A stretch of DNA of 59,875 nucleotides. Origin: Clostridia bacterium. Lineage in GTDB: Bacteria > Bacillota > Clostridia > Oscillospirales > Acutalibacteraceae. Positions 16,473 through 24,402 of this stretch are shown in pieces. How positions within the stretch are numbered: the stretch's first letter is position 1; each line of letters starts with the position of its first letter. The notes under the pieces are model-generated. The model had not been told where the DNA came from, made no database searches, and saw only the letters and a program-made list of their open reading frames with translations. A program made the position numbers and the translations under genes. Where the stretch lies: the NCBI GenBank assembly GCA_017407755.1, contig JAFQVY010000021.1, positions 1 to 59,875 of the forward strand, in the 5' to 3' direction.

Positions 16473-16985
16473 TTAAATTTCAGGTGCAATATAACCCTTG
16501 CTGTTAAGGGTGTTTTCTATTTTGTTGAGGATTTCATCACTTTCAGCTACTACGGTGTGATAGTGATATCCCCCTGTAATATTCATAAGCTCGGTGGATT
16601 TTCCGCTTCTTACCCCTTCAATAAACTGCTTGACATGCATTCTTGAAAAGATGTTCATTTTAGCTTCTACCTTGCCGTAAACCTTGTGCCAAACAAAAAC
16701 ATCAACAACCGTGCCGCCTAAGTCAACAATCGTGTTGAGCTCGTCCTCGGTCTGGTCCTTTGTATGCTTGAGCTTAAACACCCTTTCTTTTAAGGGTGAG
16801 CTTTGCAATATATAGCCGTGATGTGTAGAAAGTATCTCGTACCCTGCGGCTTTTAGCAAGGAAATGTCCTGCACGATAATCTGCCTTGATACTCCGAATT
16901 TCGCCGAAAGCTCTGTGCCCGAAACAGGAGAATCCGATAACATCAGGTAAGCGGCAATTTCCTTTCGCCTTTCATTAGCTTTCAT
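16473..16985 (-). CDS. niaR: NiaR transcriptional repressor of NAD biosynthesis (HTH-11 + 3H domain)
   Basis: 170 residues. An N-terminal winged helix (about 1-58; SGTELSAKFGVSRQIIVQDI) is followed by the 3H domain. The metal site seen in the family is present: His in FVWHKVYGKVEA with its Glu, and the HxH in GYHYHTV. NiaR (YrxA) senses nicotinate and represses nad and niacin uptake genes. The start at 16985 (RBS AAGAGG) is preferred over the longer frame that runs into nadC. It lies 10 nt after nadC, so it sits in the operon it probably controls. A likely operator lies in front of nadA (20065-20090). Confidence 0.93.
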   Translation of the reverse strand: MKANERRKEIAAYLMLSDSPVSGTELSAKFGVSRQIIVQDISLLKAAGYEILSTHHGYILQSSPLKERVFKLKHTKDQTEDELNTIVDLGGTVVDVFVWHKVYGKVEAKMNIFSRMHVKQFIEGVRSGKSTELMNITGGYHYHTVVAESDEILNKIENTLNSKGYIAPEI

Positions 16986-16995
16986 AGTTAACCTC

Positions 16996-17847
16996 TTAAA
17001 TTGTATGAAGATTTTTAAGTGAAAGGTCAAGAATAGGGGAGGAGTGAGTTAATGCACCGCTTGAGATATAGTCAACGCCAATATCTGTAAGCTTTGCAAC
17101 ATTTTCTTTGGTAACGTTGCCGCTACACTCTGTTTCAGCCTTGCCTTTACAAAGTTTAACTGCTTCTTTCATATCTTCAATGCTCATATTGTCAAGCATA
17201 ATGATGTGGGCGCCTGCCTCTAAAGCTTCTTTAAGCATTTCAAGGTTTTCAACCTCAACCTCGATTTTTCTTACAAAAGGAGCATACTCTTTTGCCATCT
17301 CAACAGCCTTTTTCACACTGCCTGCGGCACCGATGTGGTTATCCTTAAGAAGCACACCGTCGCTTAAATTAAAGCGGTGGTTATATCCGCCGCCTACCTT
17401 AACGGCGTATTTTTCGAATACTCTCATATTAGGCGTGGTCTTTCGTGTATCTAAAAGCTTTGTGCCTGTGCCCTCTAAAAGGTCAGCGATTGTACGGGTA
17501 TAGGTTGCGATACCGCTCATACGCTGAAGGTAGTTAAGGGCAGTTCTTTCTCCTGAAAGAAGCACACGTATGTCACCTTTAACCTTGCCTAAAAGCTGGC
17601 CGTTTTCAACCTTGTCGCCGTCTTTTGCAAAGAAAGTAACCTCTGTTTCCTTGTCTAAAAGCTCAAAAACTCTCTTGAAAACTCCAAGTCCTGCAATAAT
17701 GCCATTTTGCTTACAAATAAGGTCAACCTCACCTAAACAGTAGTCGGGCATAACAGAGTTAGTGGTAATATCCTCAGAAGTAATGTCCTCTCTCAGAGCA
17801 CTTAAAATCATTTCGTCAGCGTTCATTAACATTGTAATATTATTCAC
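16996..17847 (-). CDS. nadC: Nicotinate-nucleotide diphosphorylase (carboxylating), quinolinate phosphoribosyltransferase
   Basis: 283 residues, normal for NadC. It has the N-terminal alpha/beta sandwich (ALREDITSEDITT, DLICKQNGIIAGL, ERTALNYLQRMSGIAT) and a TIM-like barrel with LDTRKTTPNMR, KDNHI, IEVEVEN, IMLDNM and ECSGNV. It converts quinolinate and PRPP to nicotinate mononucleotide. The start is GTG at 17847, overlapping the nadB stop by 8 nt, with AAAGGAG 10 nt upstream inside nadB; this implies translational coupling. Confidence 0.96.
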   Translation of the reverse strand: MNNITMLMNADEMILSALREDITSEDITTNSVMPDYCLGEVDLICKQNGIIAGLGVFKRVFELLDKETEVTFFAKDGDKVENGQLLGKVKGDIRVLLSGERTALNYLQRMSGIATYTRTIADLLEGTGTKLLDTRKTTPNMRVFEKYAVKVGGGYNHRFNLSDGVLLKDNHIGAAGSVKKAVEMAKEYAPFVRKIEVEVENLEMLKEALEAGAHIIMLDNMSIEDMKEAVKLCKGKAETECSGNVTKENVAKLTDIGVDYISSGALTHSSPILDLSLKNLHTI

Positions 17848-19114
17848 GGTTTTTCTTCTCCTTTTCAATGGCGGCAAGCACCATTTCTTTATATTTTTCC
17901 TGATAGTTTTCGTAGTTGTCTTTGTTTACAACAAAATCAGTTTTGTTTGCAAGCTCTGAGTAATCAGCCGAAATGTGCTCTGCGGCACGTTTTGCAAACA
18001 CAAGGCTTTCCAAAAGCGAGTTGCTTGCAAGCCTGTTTTTGCCGTGCACACCGTTGCAGGCGGTTTCGCCTACGGCGTAAAGCCGTTTCATAGACGTAAG
18101 GCTGTTTGTGTCAACCTCAATACCTCCCATAAAGTAGTGCTGAGAAGGCACAACGGGAATGGGCTCTTTGGTAATGTCATAGCCTTCTTCAAGACAGTGC
18201 TTGTAGATATTCGGGAAGTGACCTTTTATTTCCTCCTCAGGAATAGGAGCAAGAGAAAGCCAAACGTGCTCACTGCCTTCTTTTTTCATTTCATCAAAGA
18301 TTGCATTTGCCACAACGTCACGTGGTAAAAGCTCGTTAACAAACCTTTCGCCCTGTGAGTTTAAAAGGATTGCGCCCTCACCTCTGACGGATTCAGAAAT
18401 AAGAAATTCTCTGCCGTGTTTTTTAGAAAACAGAGTTGTGGGGTGAATCTGAATATAGTCAATATCCTGAAGCTTTATGCCGTATTTTAAAGCCAAAGCC
18501 AAGGAATCGCCTGTTAAGTGGGGGTAGTTGGTAGAGTGCTTGAAAAGTCCGCCGATGCCTCCCGTGGCAAGCACAGTGTAGTCAGCGCTAATGCTTATGT
18601 AGTTATCCTCTGCATCGTGGCCGATAATACCCTTGCACAGGTTATCCTCTGAAATAAGGTCAACCATAGTAAAGTTTTCTATTAAGGTAATGTTTTCTTT
18701 GCTACGGGCAGTTTCAAGAAGGTGAGAGGTGATTTCCTTGCCTGTTTCATCCTCGTGGAAAAGAATACGTGGGCGGGAATGGGCACCTTCGCGGGTATAA
18801 ACGAACTCTTTGCCGTTTTTTTCAAAGTGTACACCAAAGCCTACAAGGTCGCTGATAACCTCTTGAGACGAGCGAATCATAATTTCAACGGAGTCGGGGT
18901 CGTTCTCATAATGTCCTGCCCGCATAGTGTCCTCGTAAAAATCCGAAAAATCCTTTTCGTCACGAAGTACACAGATGCCGCCCTGCGCAAGATACGAGTC
19001 GCTTCGCCTTGCTTTGTTTTTGGTAACTATAACTATATTCTTTTCTTTGGGCAGATTAAGGGCACAGTAAAGACCTGCCACCCCGCAGCCTACAATTACA
19101 ATATCAGTTTTCAT
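17840..19114 (-). CDS. nadB: L-aspartate oxidase
   Basis: 424 residues. An FAD fold starts VGCGVAGLYCALNLP (about 8-22). SYLAQGGI, EGAHSRPRILFHEDETGKEI, ATGGIGGLF, IQIHPTTL and GVHGKNRLASNSLLESLVFAKRAA match the succinate dehydrogenase/fumarate reductase flavoprotein group as L-aspartate oxidase. It is about 110 residues shorter than the E. coli enzyme at the C-terminus, as is common in Clostridia. It makes iminoaspartate for NadA; in an anaerobe fumarate is the likely electron acceptor. Start ATG 19114 lies 1 nt after the nadA stop codon. Confidence 0.95.
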   Translation of the reverse strand: MKTDIVIVGCGVAGLYCALNLPKEKNIVIVTKNKARRSDSYLAQGGICVLRDEKDFSDFYEDTMRAGHYENDPDSVEIMIRSSQEVISDLVGFGVHFEKNGKEFVYTREGAHSRPRILFHEDETGKEITSHLLETARSKENITLIENFTMVDLISEDNLCKGIIGHDAEDNYISISADYTVLATGGIGGLFKHSTNYPHLTGDSLALALKYGIKLQDIDYIQIHPTTLFSKKHGREFLISESVRGEGAILLNSQGERFVNELLPRDVVANAIFDEMKKEGSEHVWLSLAPIPEEEIKGHFPNIYKHCLEEGYDITKEPIPVVPSQHYFMGGIEVDTNSLTSMKRLYAVGETACNGVHGKNRLASNSLLESLVFAKRAAEHISADYSELANKTDFVVNKDNYENYQEKYKEMVLAAIEKEKKNRE

Positions 19115-19115
19115 A

Positions 19116-20015
19116 TTATTTACCCAGTTCAAGCATTCTGTCTAAGGGAAGAAGTGCACCGTTTCTGAGGTTTTCGCTAACCTTTACTTCGTTTTCTTCG
19201 TTTTCCAAAACCTTGAGTATGTTTTCGAGAGTATTAAGCTTCATATCCTTGCAAACAGGACACGGAGTAGGAAAGTAGAATTTCTTTTGAGGATTGTCTG
19301 TCTCAAGCTTGTAGCCAACACCCTTCTCTGTGCAGATTATAAATTCAGAAGCCGTGCTTTCTTTTGCAAAGTCTATAATTTCGGCGGTGCTTCCGCTGAA
19401 ATCAGAAAGCTCAAGAATTTCTTTTTCGCATTCGGGGTGGCAAAGCACAAGGGCATTTTGATGCATTTCTTTTACTTTTAAAACCTGAGCGGCGGTAACC
19501 TCAGCGTGAATAGGACAGCAACCGTCGTTTAAAATAATATTTTTTTCAGGCACCTGAGAAGCAACATACCGGCCTAAATTCCTGTCGGGAATAAAGAATA
19601 TGTTTTTGTTAGGTAGTGCCTTAACAATTTTAACGGCATTAGAGGAGGTAACACAGACGTCGCTCTGGCATTTAAGTTCAGCCGTTGAGTTTATGTAGCA
19701 AACTACTGCAAGGTCAGAGTACTTTGCTCTCATTTCTTCGATTTTGCCCTCTTTTACCATGTGTGCCATAGCACAGTCTGCACTAAGGTCGGGCATAAGC
19801 ACCTTTTTGTCATTGCAAAGAATCTTTGCACTTTCGCCCATAAAGGCAACTCCGCAAAAAACTATTACGTCAGCCTTGCTTTGCTTTGCAACCTTTGCAA
19901 GGTAAAAGGAGTCACCTACATAATCTGCAATTTCCTGTGCTTCAGAAGGTGCATAGTAATGCGCCAGAATTACAGCGTTTTTTTCTTTTTTAAGCTTCTC
20001 AATTCTGTTTCTCAT
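19116..20015 (-). CDS. nadA: Quinolinate synthase
   Basis: 299 residues. The three [4Fe-4S] cysteines of NadA are in place: VVCYINS, LNDGCCPIHAE and CPVCKDMKL near the end. ILAHYYAPSEAQEIADYVGDS and SDVCVTSSNA are also typical. It condenses iminoaspartate with dihydroxyacetone phosphate to quinolinate. The start ATG at 20015 (AAGGAC upstream) is chosen over the longer frame from TTG 20078, because that stretch contains a complete TTGACA/TATAAT promoter and lies at or before the transcription start. First gene of the NAD operon. Confidence 0.95.
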   Translation of the reverse strand: MRNRIEKLKKEKNAVILAHYYAPSEAQEIADYVGDSFYLAKVAKQSKADVIVFCGVAFMGESAKILCNDKKVLMPDLSADCAMAHMVKEGKIEEMRAKYSDLAVVCYINSTAELKCQSDVCVTSSNAVKIVKALPNKNIFFIPDRNLGRYVASQVPEKNIILNDGCCPIHAEVTAAQVLKVKEMHQNALVLCHPECEKEILELSDFSGSTAEIIDFAKESTASEFIICTEKGVGYKLETDNPQKKFYFPTPCPVCKDMKLNTLENILKVLENEENEVKVSENLRNGALLPLDRMLELGK

Positions 20016-20048
20016 AAAATCGTCCTTAATAGCTGAATTGTCTCGAAT

Positions 20049-20078
20049 ATTATACATTTCAGGGTTTACAACTGTCAA
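20049..20078 (-). promoter_or_regulatory. nadA: Promoter of the nadA-nadB-nadC-niaR operon
   Basis: On the minus strand: TTGACA (20078-20073), 18-nt spacer, TATAAT (20054-20049). Both hexamers are perfect. Confidence 0.8.
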
Positions 20079-20090
20079 GTTATCTGTAAA
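20065..20090. promoter_or_regulatory. Candidate NiaR operator: TTTACA-N14-TGTAAA
   Basis: An exact 6-bp inverted repeat (20065-20070 and 20085-20090) surrounds the -35 hexamer of the nadA promoter. A dimeric winged-helix repressor encoded in the same operon (NiaR) would be the natural ligand. The pairing is seen; the assignment is inference. Confidence 0.5.
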
Positions 20091-20221
20091 GTTTTGTAGA
20101 AAAGCAAAGAAATAAAAAGCTTTTTTAACATAAACTGTATATTATGGATATAAAGGTTCGTAAATAATCTCAGATTTTACAAGCATCATCAAAAAGATTT
20201 AAAAAAATTTATTAAAACCTA

Positions 20222-20250
20222 TTGACTTTTTTTAGAGTCTCTGTTATAAT
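20222..20250 (+). promoter_or_regulatory. Promoter of the tRNA-Thr/tRNA-Tyr pair
   Basis: TTGACT (20222-20227), 17-nt spacer, TATAAT (20245-20250), 41 nt before tRNA-Thr. Confidence 0.75.
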
Positions 20251-20291
20251 CTCTAACTGTTGGCGATACAAACGTTAGCCAAATATTCTAC

Positions 20292-20367
20292 GCTGGTGTA
20301 GCTCAGTTGGTAGAGCAGCTGATTTGTAATCAGCAGGTCGGGGGTTCAAGTCCGTCCACCAGCTCCA
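20292..20367 (+). tRNA. tRNA-Thr (anticodon TGT)
   Basis: A complete cloverleaf. Acceptor GCTGGTG pairs with CACCAGC, the anticodon stem GCTGA/TCAGC encloses loop TTTGTAA (anticodon TGT), and CCA is encoded. Confidence 0.95.
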
Positions 20368-20370
20368 AAC

Positions 20371-20399
20371 AAAACCTGCTTTATTCTAAAGCAGGTTTT
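20371..20399. terminator. Hairpin between tRNA-Thr and tRNA-Tyr
   Basis: AAAACCTGCTTT and AAAGCAGGTTTT form a 12-bp perfect stem with loop ATTCT. It may be a partial terminator or a processing site separating the two tRNAs; tRNA-Tyr starts 6 nt later with no room for its own promoter, so some read-through is expected. Confidence 0.6.
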
Positions 20400-20404
20400 A
20401 ATAT

Positions 20405-20489
20405 GGGAGAATTCCCGAGCGGCCAAAGGGGGCAGACTGTAAATCTGTTGTCAACGACTTCGGTGGTTCGAATCCACCTTCTCCCACCA
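20405..20489 (+). tRNA. tRNA-Tyr (anticodon GTA)
   Basis: A class II tRNA with a long variable arm. Acceptor GGGAGAA pairs with TTCTCCC, the anticodon loop CTGTAAA reads GTA, the T-arm is GGTGG/CCACC, and CCA is encoded. Confidence 0.95.
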
Positions 20490-20495
20490 AAACAA

Positions 20496-20527
20496 AAATC
20501 CTGTCGATTTTATCGGCAGGATTTTTT
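20496..20527 (+). terminator. Terminator of the tRNA-Thr/Tyr transcript
   Basis: AAATCCTGTCG and CGGCAGGATTT form an 11-bp stem (one G-U), followed by TTTT. Confidence 0.85.
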
Positions 20528-20602
20528 GTATTACTCGCTATTCATCATTGATTTTGACAAATTTACAATAAATAAAGAATAATTTCACCGCTTTGCAAAG
20601 CG

Positions 20603-20631
20603 TTGATTATTAATATAGTTTTTGGTATAAT
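20603..20631 (+). promoter_or_regulatory. Putative promoter of the XRE membrane regulator
   Basis: TTGATT (20603-20608), 17-nt spacer, TATAAT (20626-20631). Confidence 0.65.
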
Positions 20632-20657
20632 CTGATCAATGAATTTAAATTTTTACT

Positions 20658-20696
20658 CTACCATAGGTTTATTTCTCCTCACTAAACCAATGGTAG
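20658..20696 (+). promoter_or_regulatory. Large inverted repeat in the 5' leader of the XRE gene
   Basis: CTACCAT-A-GGTTTA (20658-20671) is complementary to TAAACC-A-ATGGTAG (20683-20696) except for one A-A position, with an 11-nt loop. It lies about 20 nt downstream of the predicted transcription start and about 40 nt before the RBS. There is no T-run after it, so it is not a standard terminator. It could be an operator for the XRE protein or an mRNA stem. Confidence 0.55.
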
Positions 20697-20747
20697 GTGT
20701 TCTTTCTACTCCTAATTATCTATACTGAAAGCAAAAGGAGGCACCTT

Positions 20748-21356
20748 ATGGACCAAATAAAAATCGGAAGATTTATTGCAGAGCGCAGAAAAAAAGCAAA
20801 TTTAACACAAATGCAGTTGGCAGAAAAACTTGGTATTACCGACAAAGCAATATCAAAGTGGGAAAGAGGCATGGCGATGCCCGATTCTTCTATTATGCTT
20901 GAGCTTTGTGGTATCCTTGGCATCAGTGTAAATGAATTATTAAGTGGGGAGAAAACCAATATGGAAAACAACAATCAAAAAAACGAACAGCTTTTGCTTG
21001 ATATGGCGAAAGAGTTAGAGCGAAAGAACAAAACAATTTGGACAACCATGTGGATAATTATGTCAGTTAGCATGACAGCTTTGTTTGCATGCATCTTCAT
21101 TTCTGCATTCTTGATACCCGAAGGTGTATGGCAGATTGTTTCAATCCTTGGAGCCTGCATATTGTTTTTGATACCTTGCTTTTATGCATTAAAACTTGAA
21201 ATAAGTGTAGGTGCTTATAAATGCAAAAATTGCGGTCATGAAATTGTGCCTACCTATTCAGAAGCATTGTGGGCGATGCATAGAGGAACTACCCGTTACC
21301 TAAAGTGTCCTAATTGCGAAAAACGCACTTGGTGTAAAAAGGTATTGAAGAAATAA
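20748..21356 (+). CDS. XRE-family regulator with two TM segments and a C-terminal zinc ribbon
   Basis: 202 residues from the ATG at 20748 (AAAGGAGG upstream). An N-terminal HTH-3 domain (about 5-60: TQMQLAEKLGITDKAISKWERG) is followed by a charged linker (66-90). Two TM segments lie at about 94-116 and 122-142. The C-terminal ribbon has CKNCGHE...CPNCEKRTWC. This is a membrane-bound DNA-binding protein architecture common in Clostridia. The leader inverted repeat may be its own operator. It is followed 88 nt later by a YhfC-like membrane protein, a possible functional partner. Ligand and targets unknown. Confidence 0.82.
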   Translation: MDQIKIGRFIAERRKKANLTQMQLAEKLGITDKAISKWERGMAMPDSSIMLELCGILGISVNELLSGEKTNMENNNQKNEQLLLDMAKELERKNKTIWTTMWIIMSVSMTALFACIFISAFLIPEGVWQIVSILGACILFLIPCFYALKLEISVGAYKCKNCGHEIVPTYSEALWAMHRGTTRYLKCPNCEKRTWCKKVLKK

Positions 21357-21444
21357 ATTTCAATATATTTAGCAGATACAAAACTGATAACATTTTGTTG
21401 CTGATAAAACCAAACTTTTTATTTTGTTGAAAGGAGAATAGGTT

Positions 21445-22251
21445 ATGGTTCCTTTAGCGAATATTGTTGCCTGTGTAATTACGCTGTTAATTAGCATAGC
21501 GTTGCCGATAGCAGTTCTGATTATCTTTGAGGCAAAAAATAAAAAACAGGGAATCGGTTCAGCTTGGTGGTTAGGTGCTGCCGGTTTCTTTGTGACACAA
21601 ATTCTGATTCGTGTGCCCATTTTGTCTATTTTGGGAAGCCAGAGCTGGTTTATTGCTTTTGCACAGGACTACCCCTTTATCTATGCCTTTGGTCTTGCTT
21701 TTACGGCAGGACTTTTTGAGCTGGCAGGTCGCTTTGCAATAGCAATGCTGATGAAGAAAAAACTAACATGGAAGCGTTCTTTGGCCGCAGGTTTGGGGCA
21801 TGGCGGCATTGAGGCAATGTTGATTATAGGTATGACTTATGTAAATAATTTAATTTACATTATAATGATTAACAGCGGCTATATTGATATAATCATTTCA
21901 AAAGCAATTGCCGCCGGGGCAGATGTAAGCCAGCTGGAGTTGGTTTGTGCACAGTTGATTAGTTTAACTCCTGCTCAGTTTTTGTTGGCAGGCTTCGAGC
22001 GTCTGCTGGCTATGACTTGTCATGTGGCTATGAGTGCATTGGTTTGTTACGGAGTAGCTCATAAAAAAGCAGGCATTTGTGCTTTGCTGTGCTTGGGAAT
22101 TCATACGGCCATAGATTTGACGGCGGGCATTTCTCTTCTGCTGCCACAAAATATTGCCATTCCTGTTATATACGCCATTCTGATTGTTATTACAGTGGTG
22201 TCTTTAGTGATTTTGAAGAACCTCCATAGCCGTTGGAAAAAGGTTTTTTGA
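21445..22251 (+). CDS. YhfC-family intramembrane protease-like protein
   Basis: 268 residues with about seven to eight TM segments. ELAGRFAIAMLMKK (about 91-104), GLGHGGIEAMLIIG (about 116-129) and FERLLAMTCHVAMSALV (about 188-204) match the pattern of conserved Glu/Arg and His residues in YhfC proteins (DUF2324/PF10086), grouped with CAAX/PrsW-type intramembrane peptidases. The reaction has not been shown for most members. RBS AAAGGAG. It follows the XRE membrane regulator on the same strand and ends at a terminator; regulated cleavage of a membrane factor is one idea, unproven. Confidence 0.75.
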   Translation: MVPLANIVACVITLLISIALPIAVLIIFEAKNKKQGIGSAWWLGAAGFFVTQILIRVPILSILGSQSWFIAFAQDYPFIYAFGLAFTAGLFELAGRFAIAMLMKKKLTWKRSLAAGLGHGGIEAMLIIGMTYVNNLIYIIMINSGYIDIIISKAIAAGADVSQLELVCAQLISLTPAQFLLAGFERLLAMTCHVAMSALVCYGVAHKKAGICALLCLGIHTAIDLTAGISLLLPQNIAIPVIYAILIVITVVSLVILKNLHSRWKKVF

Positions 22252-22283
22252 AATATATTCATATCTCATAAGCTTAAGTCCCA

Positions 22284-22311
22284 AAATCCTCGTACAAAAG
22301 TACGGGGATTT
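22284..22311 (+). terminator. Terminator after the YhfC-like gene
   Basis: AAATCCTCGTAC and GTACGGGGATTT around loop AAAA, followed by ATATTTT. Confidence 0.75.
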
Positions 22312-22400
22312 ATATTTTGCCGATTTACTTTTTTAGTTTAGTATGTTAATATAGGTTTATATGTAGAAAAATAAGGAAATCTGACGCTGAGGGTGATGTT

Positions 22401-22985
22401 ATGAACTTTTTAGAAGAAAGAATAGTAAAAGACGGAATCATTAAATCCGGCAATGTTTTAAAGGTTGACAGCTTTTTGAATCATCAGATGGATATTTCGC
22501 TTATGGAAGAAATCGGTCGTGAGTTTAAACGCCGTTTCGCCCATAAAACTATAGACAAGGTTATAACCATTGAAGCTTCCGGTATCGGTATAGCGGCTTT
22601 TGTTGCCAAGGAGTTTGGTGTTCCCCTTGTTTTTGCTAAAAAATCCAAGTCAATTAACATTGACGGCGATATGTATGTGGCTGAGGTGGAGTCTTTTACC
22701 CATAAAAATAAAAATCAGGTTATCGTTTCCAAAAGATTTCTTCACGAAGGCGAGCATATTCTTATTGTTGACGACTTTCTTGCCAACGGCTGTGCCTTGC
22801 AGGGGCTTATTTCCATTACCGAGTCAGCAGGTGCAGTGGTTGAAGGCTGCGGCATTGTTATAGAAAAGGGCTTTCAGTTTGGCGGTCGTGTTATCCGAAA
22901 TATGGGATATCACGTTGAGTCTCTTGCAATTGTTGATGCAATGGACGCCGAAAGCGGCAAAATTACTTTCAGAGCACAGGACTAA
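22401..22985 (+). CDS. xpt: Xanthine phosphoribosyltransferase
   Basis: 194 residues, the usual Xpt length. SFLNHQMDISLMEEIGREF (about 24-42), ITIEASGIGIAAFVA (about 56-70) and the PRPP-binding loop ILIVDDFLANGCALQGLI (about 119-136) match Xpt closely. It salvages xanthine to XMP with PRPP. RBS GAGGGTGAT. The 148-nt upstream region shows no purine riboswitch core, unlike B. subtilis xpt. Two small membrane proteins, a PstS-like protein and a Cys-rich protein follow at 28, 4, 1 and 7 nt, so xpt may lead a five-gene operon. Confidence 0.95.
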   Translation: MNFLEERIVKDGIIKSGNVLKVDSFLNHQMDISLMEEIGREFKRRFAHKTIDKVITIEASGIGIAAFVAKEFGVPLVFAKKSKSINIDGDMYVAEVESFTHKNKNQVIVSKRFLHEGEHILIVDDFLANGCALQGLISITESAGAVVEGCGIVIEKGFQFGGRVIRNMGYHVESLAIVDAMDAESGKITFRAQD

Positions 22986-23013
22986 TTTTTACATATTTTA
23001 AGGAGTGTTTGTT

Positions 23014-23262
23014 ATGGCAGGTGCTTTTATTTCTGTTTTATTGTTTGCGGTGCCTATTGGTTCAATAATCTTTTTTGTAGTAAGCCTTGTTTTGTTTTTG
23101 TCGGCAAGAAGTGCAAATAAAGAAAATCCGGGTACTTATACCGAAAGTCAGATTAATACTCGCAAGGTGCTTTTGATTGTTTCTTCAATCCTTGCTTTTG
23201 TAGTGGTTTCTGTTGTAATTACCATAATCTCACTGCTTTATATGGCTGTGGCTTATATGTAA
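23014..23262 (+). CDS. Small two-TM membrane protein
   Basis: 82 residues starting at ATG 23014, which has AAGGAG upstream. Two hydrophobic helices (about 4-30 and 50-78) flank a polar loop (ARSANKENPGTYTESQINTRK). Not recognised. It sits between xpt and another tiny membrane protein and is probably co-transcribed with them. Confidence 0.65.
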   Translation: MAGAFISVLLFAVPIGSIIFFVVSLVLFLSARSANKENPGTYTESQINTRKVLLIVSSILAFVVVSVVITIISLLYMAVAYM

Positions 23263-23266
23263 GGTT

Positions 23267-23407
23267 ATGAAAACAAAGACTTTTTACGTGTTCTTGTTTG
23301 CGGTAATGGCGCTTTGCATTCTTTTAACCATTGCCCACGTAATTTATGCGGTTTATGCTTATCAGCATTGCTCTATAATTCAGTTTATTGCAAAGGAGCT
23401 TTGGTGA
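23267..23407 (+). CDS. 46-residue single-TM small protein
   Basis: A short frame starting MKTKTFYVFLFAVMAL and ending FIAKELW. ATG at 23267 follows the previous stop by 4 nt (AAGG close upstream) and its TGA ends 1 nt before the next ATG at 23409. One long hydrophobic helix fills residues 6-30. Perfect tiling between two genes supports real translation; the RBS of the next gene (AAAGGAG) lies inside its 3' end. Function unknown. Confidence 0.55.
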   Translation: MKTKTFYVFLFAVMALCILLTIAHVIYAVYAYQHCSIIQFIAKELW

Positions 23408-23408
23408 T

Positions 23409-24395
23409 ATGAAAACCTTTAAGCAGGCTTTGTGCATACTTTTGGTGGTGCTTATTTTCACTGCTTTTAACGGCAGTATCTATATGCTTCTTACCCGCAG
23501 ACTTTCGAATAATTTCAGCTCTACATCTCAGTCAAAGATGATTGACGTAGAGAAATACCTGCCTTTTGAAGAGGACTCTGACCTTGCAAAAGTCGAGTCG
23601 ACTTTAAAGCTTACAGGCGATTTGCCCACACTTGACGGTGCAGCGGCACTTGTGCCTGTTTACGCTTCGGTTATTAATGCGCTTTATCCCGAAGGCTCGG
23701 TAACTTTTGAGGGCGGAAAGTTTTCTGACGACAATTTTTACGGCGAAAATTTTGCTCCCGACAGTAAAATGCAGTATAAAAATACTGTAAGAGGCTACAC
23801 CGCAATCGTAGACGGAGACACCGATATTTTATTTTGTGCCGCACCGAGTGATGAGCAAAGGCAGTATGCAAAAGAGCAGGGCGTAGAGCTTGTTTACGTT
23901 CCTGTGGGACTTGAAGCTTTTGTGTTTTTTGTAAATAAAAATAACCCCGTGGATAATCTCAGTGCCCGGCAGATAAGAGATATTTACAGTGGCAAAATCA
24001 AAAACTGGTCAGAAGTCGGCGGTGCCAACAGAGTTATTAACCCCGTGTCAAGGCTTTCAGGCAGCGGCAGTCAGTCGGCCATGGAGGCTTTTATGGGTGA
24101 AGAGGAGATAGCTTTAAAATCTCCCTTTGCTATAACAGGCGGCTCTTTGGGTTTTTCTTTCCGCTATTATCTGGGCACAATTGTAGAAAACGAAAGCGTG
24201 AAAATGCTTTCCTTAAACGGCGTTTATCCAAGCAGCGAAAATATCCAAAACGGCAGTTATCCTGTAATTGCCGAGTTTTACGCTATCTACAGAGCAGATA
24301 ACGAAAACGAAAATATCCCGATTCTTATTGACTGGCTTATTTCTGACGAGGGTCAGACCCTTATCGAAGAAAGCGGTTATGTAAGGATTAACTGA
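23409..24395 (+). CDS. PstS-like periplasmic-type substrate-binding protein
   Basis: 328 residues. An N-terminal signal or anchor helix (about 7-27, no lipobox Cys) is followed by a PBP-type fold. The C-terminal lobe has the PstS hallmarks: DNLSARQIRDIYSGKIKNWSEVGG (about 180-203; named by key residues), SRLSGSGSQSAMEAFMG with the Ser/Gly-rich phosphate loop, and EGQTLIEESGYV at the end. It may bind phosphate or another oxyanion outside the cell. No ABC permease or ATPase is adjacent, so it could be a stand-alone sensor or surface protein. RBS AAAGGAG. Confidence 0.75.
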   Translation: MKTFKQALCILLVVLIFTAFNGSIYMLLTRRLSNNFSSTSQSKMIDVEKYLPFEEDSDLAKVESTLKLTGDLPTLDGAAALVPVYASVINALYPEGSVTFEGGKFSDDNFYGENFAPDSKMQYKNTVRGYTAIVDGDTDILFCAAPSDEQRQYAKEQGVELVYVPVGLEAFVFFVNKNNPVDNLSARQIRDIYSGKIKNWSEVGGANRVINPVSRLSGSGSQSAMEAFMGEEEIALKSPFAITGGSLGFSFRYYLGTIVENESVKMLSLNGVYPSSENIQNGSYPVIAEFYAIYRADNENENIPILIDWLISDEGQTLIEESGYVRIN

Positions 24396-24402
24396 GGTAA
24401 TT

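Noticed and set aside
20016-20078. N-terminal extension of NadA from TTG 20078
   Set aside because: The stretch contains the -35 and -10 of the operon promoter, so it is mostly not transcribed; ATG 20015 has an RBS.
22252-22400. Purine riboswitch in front of xpt
   Set aside because: The conserved purine-aptamer core and its three-stem pattern are not visible in this 149-nt region, although xpt often has one in Bacillus.
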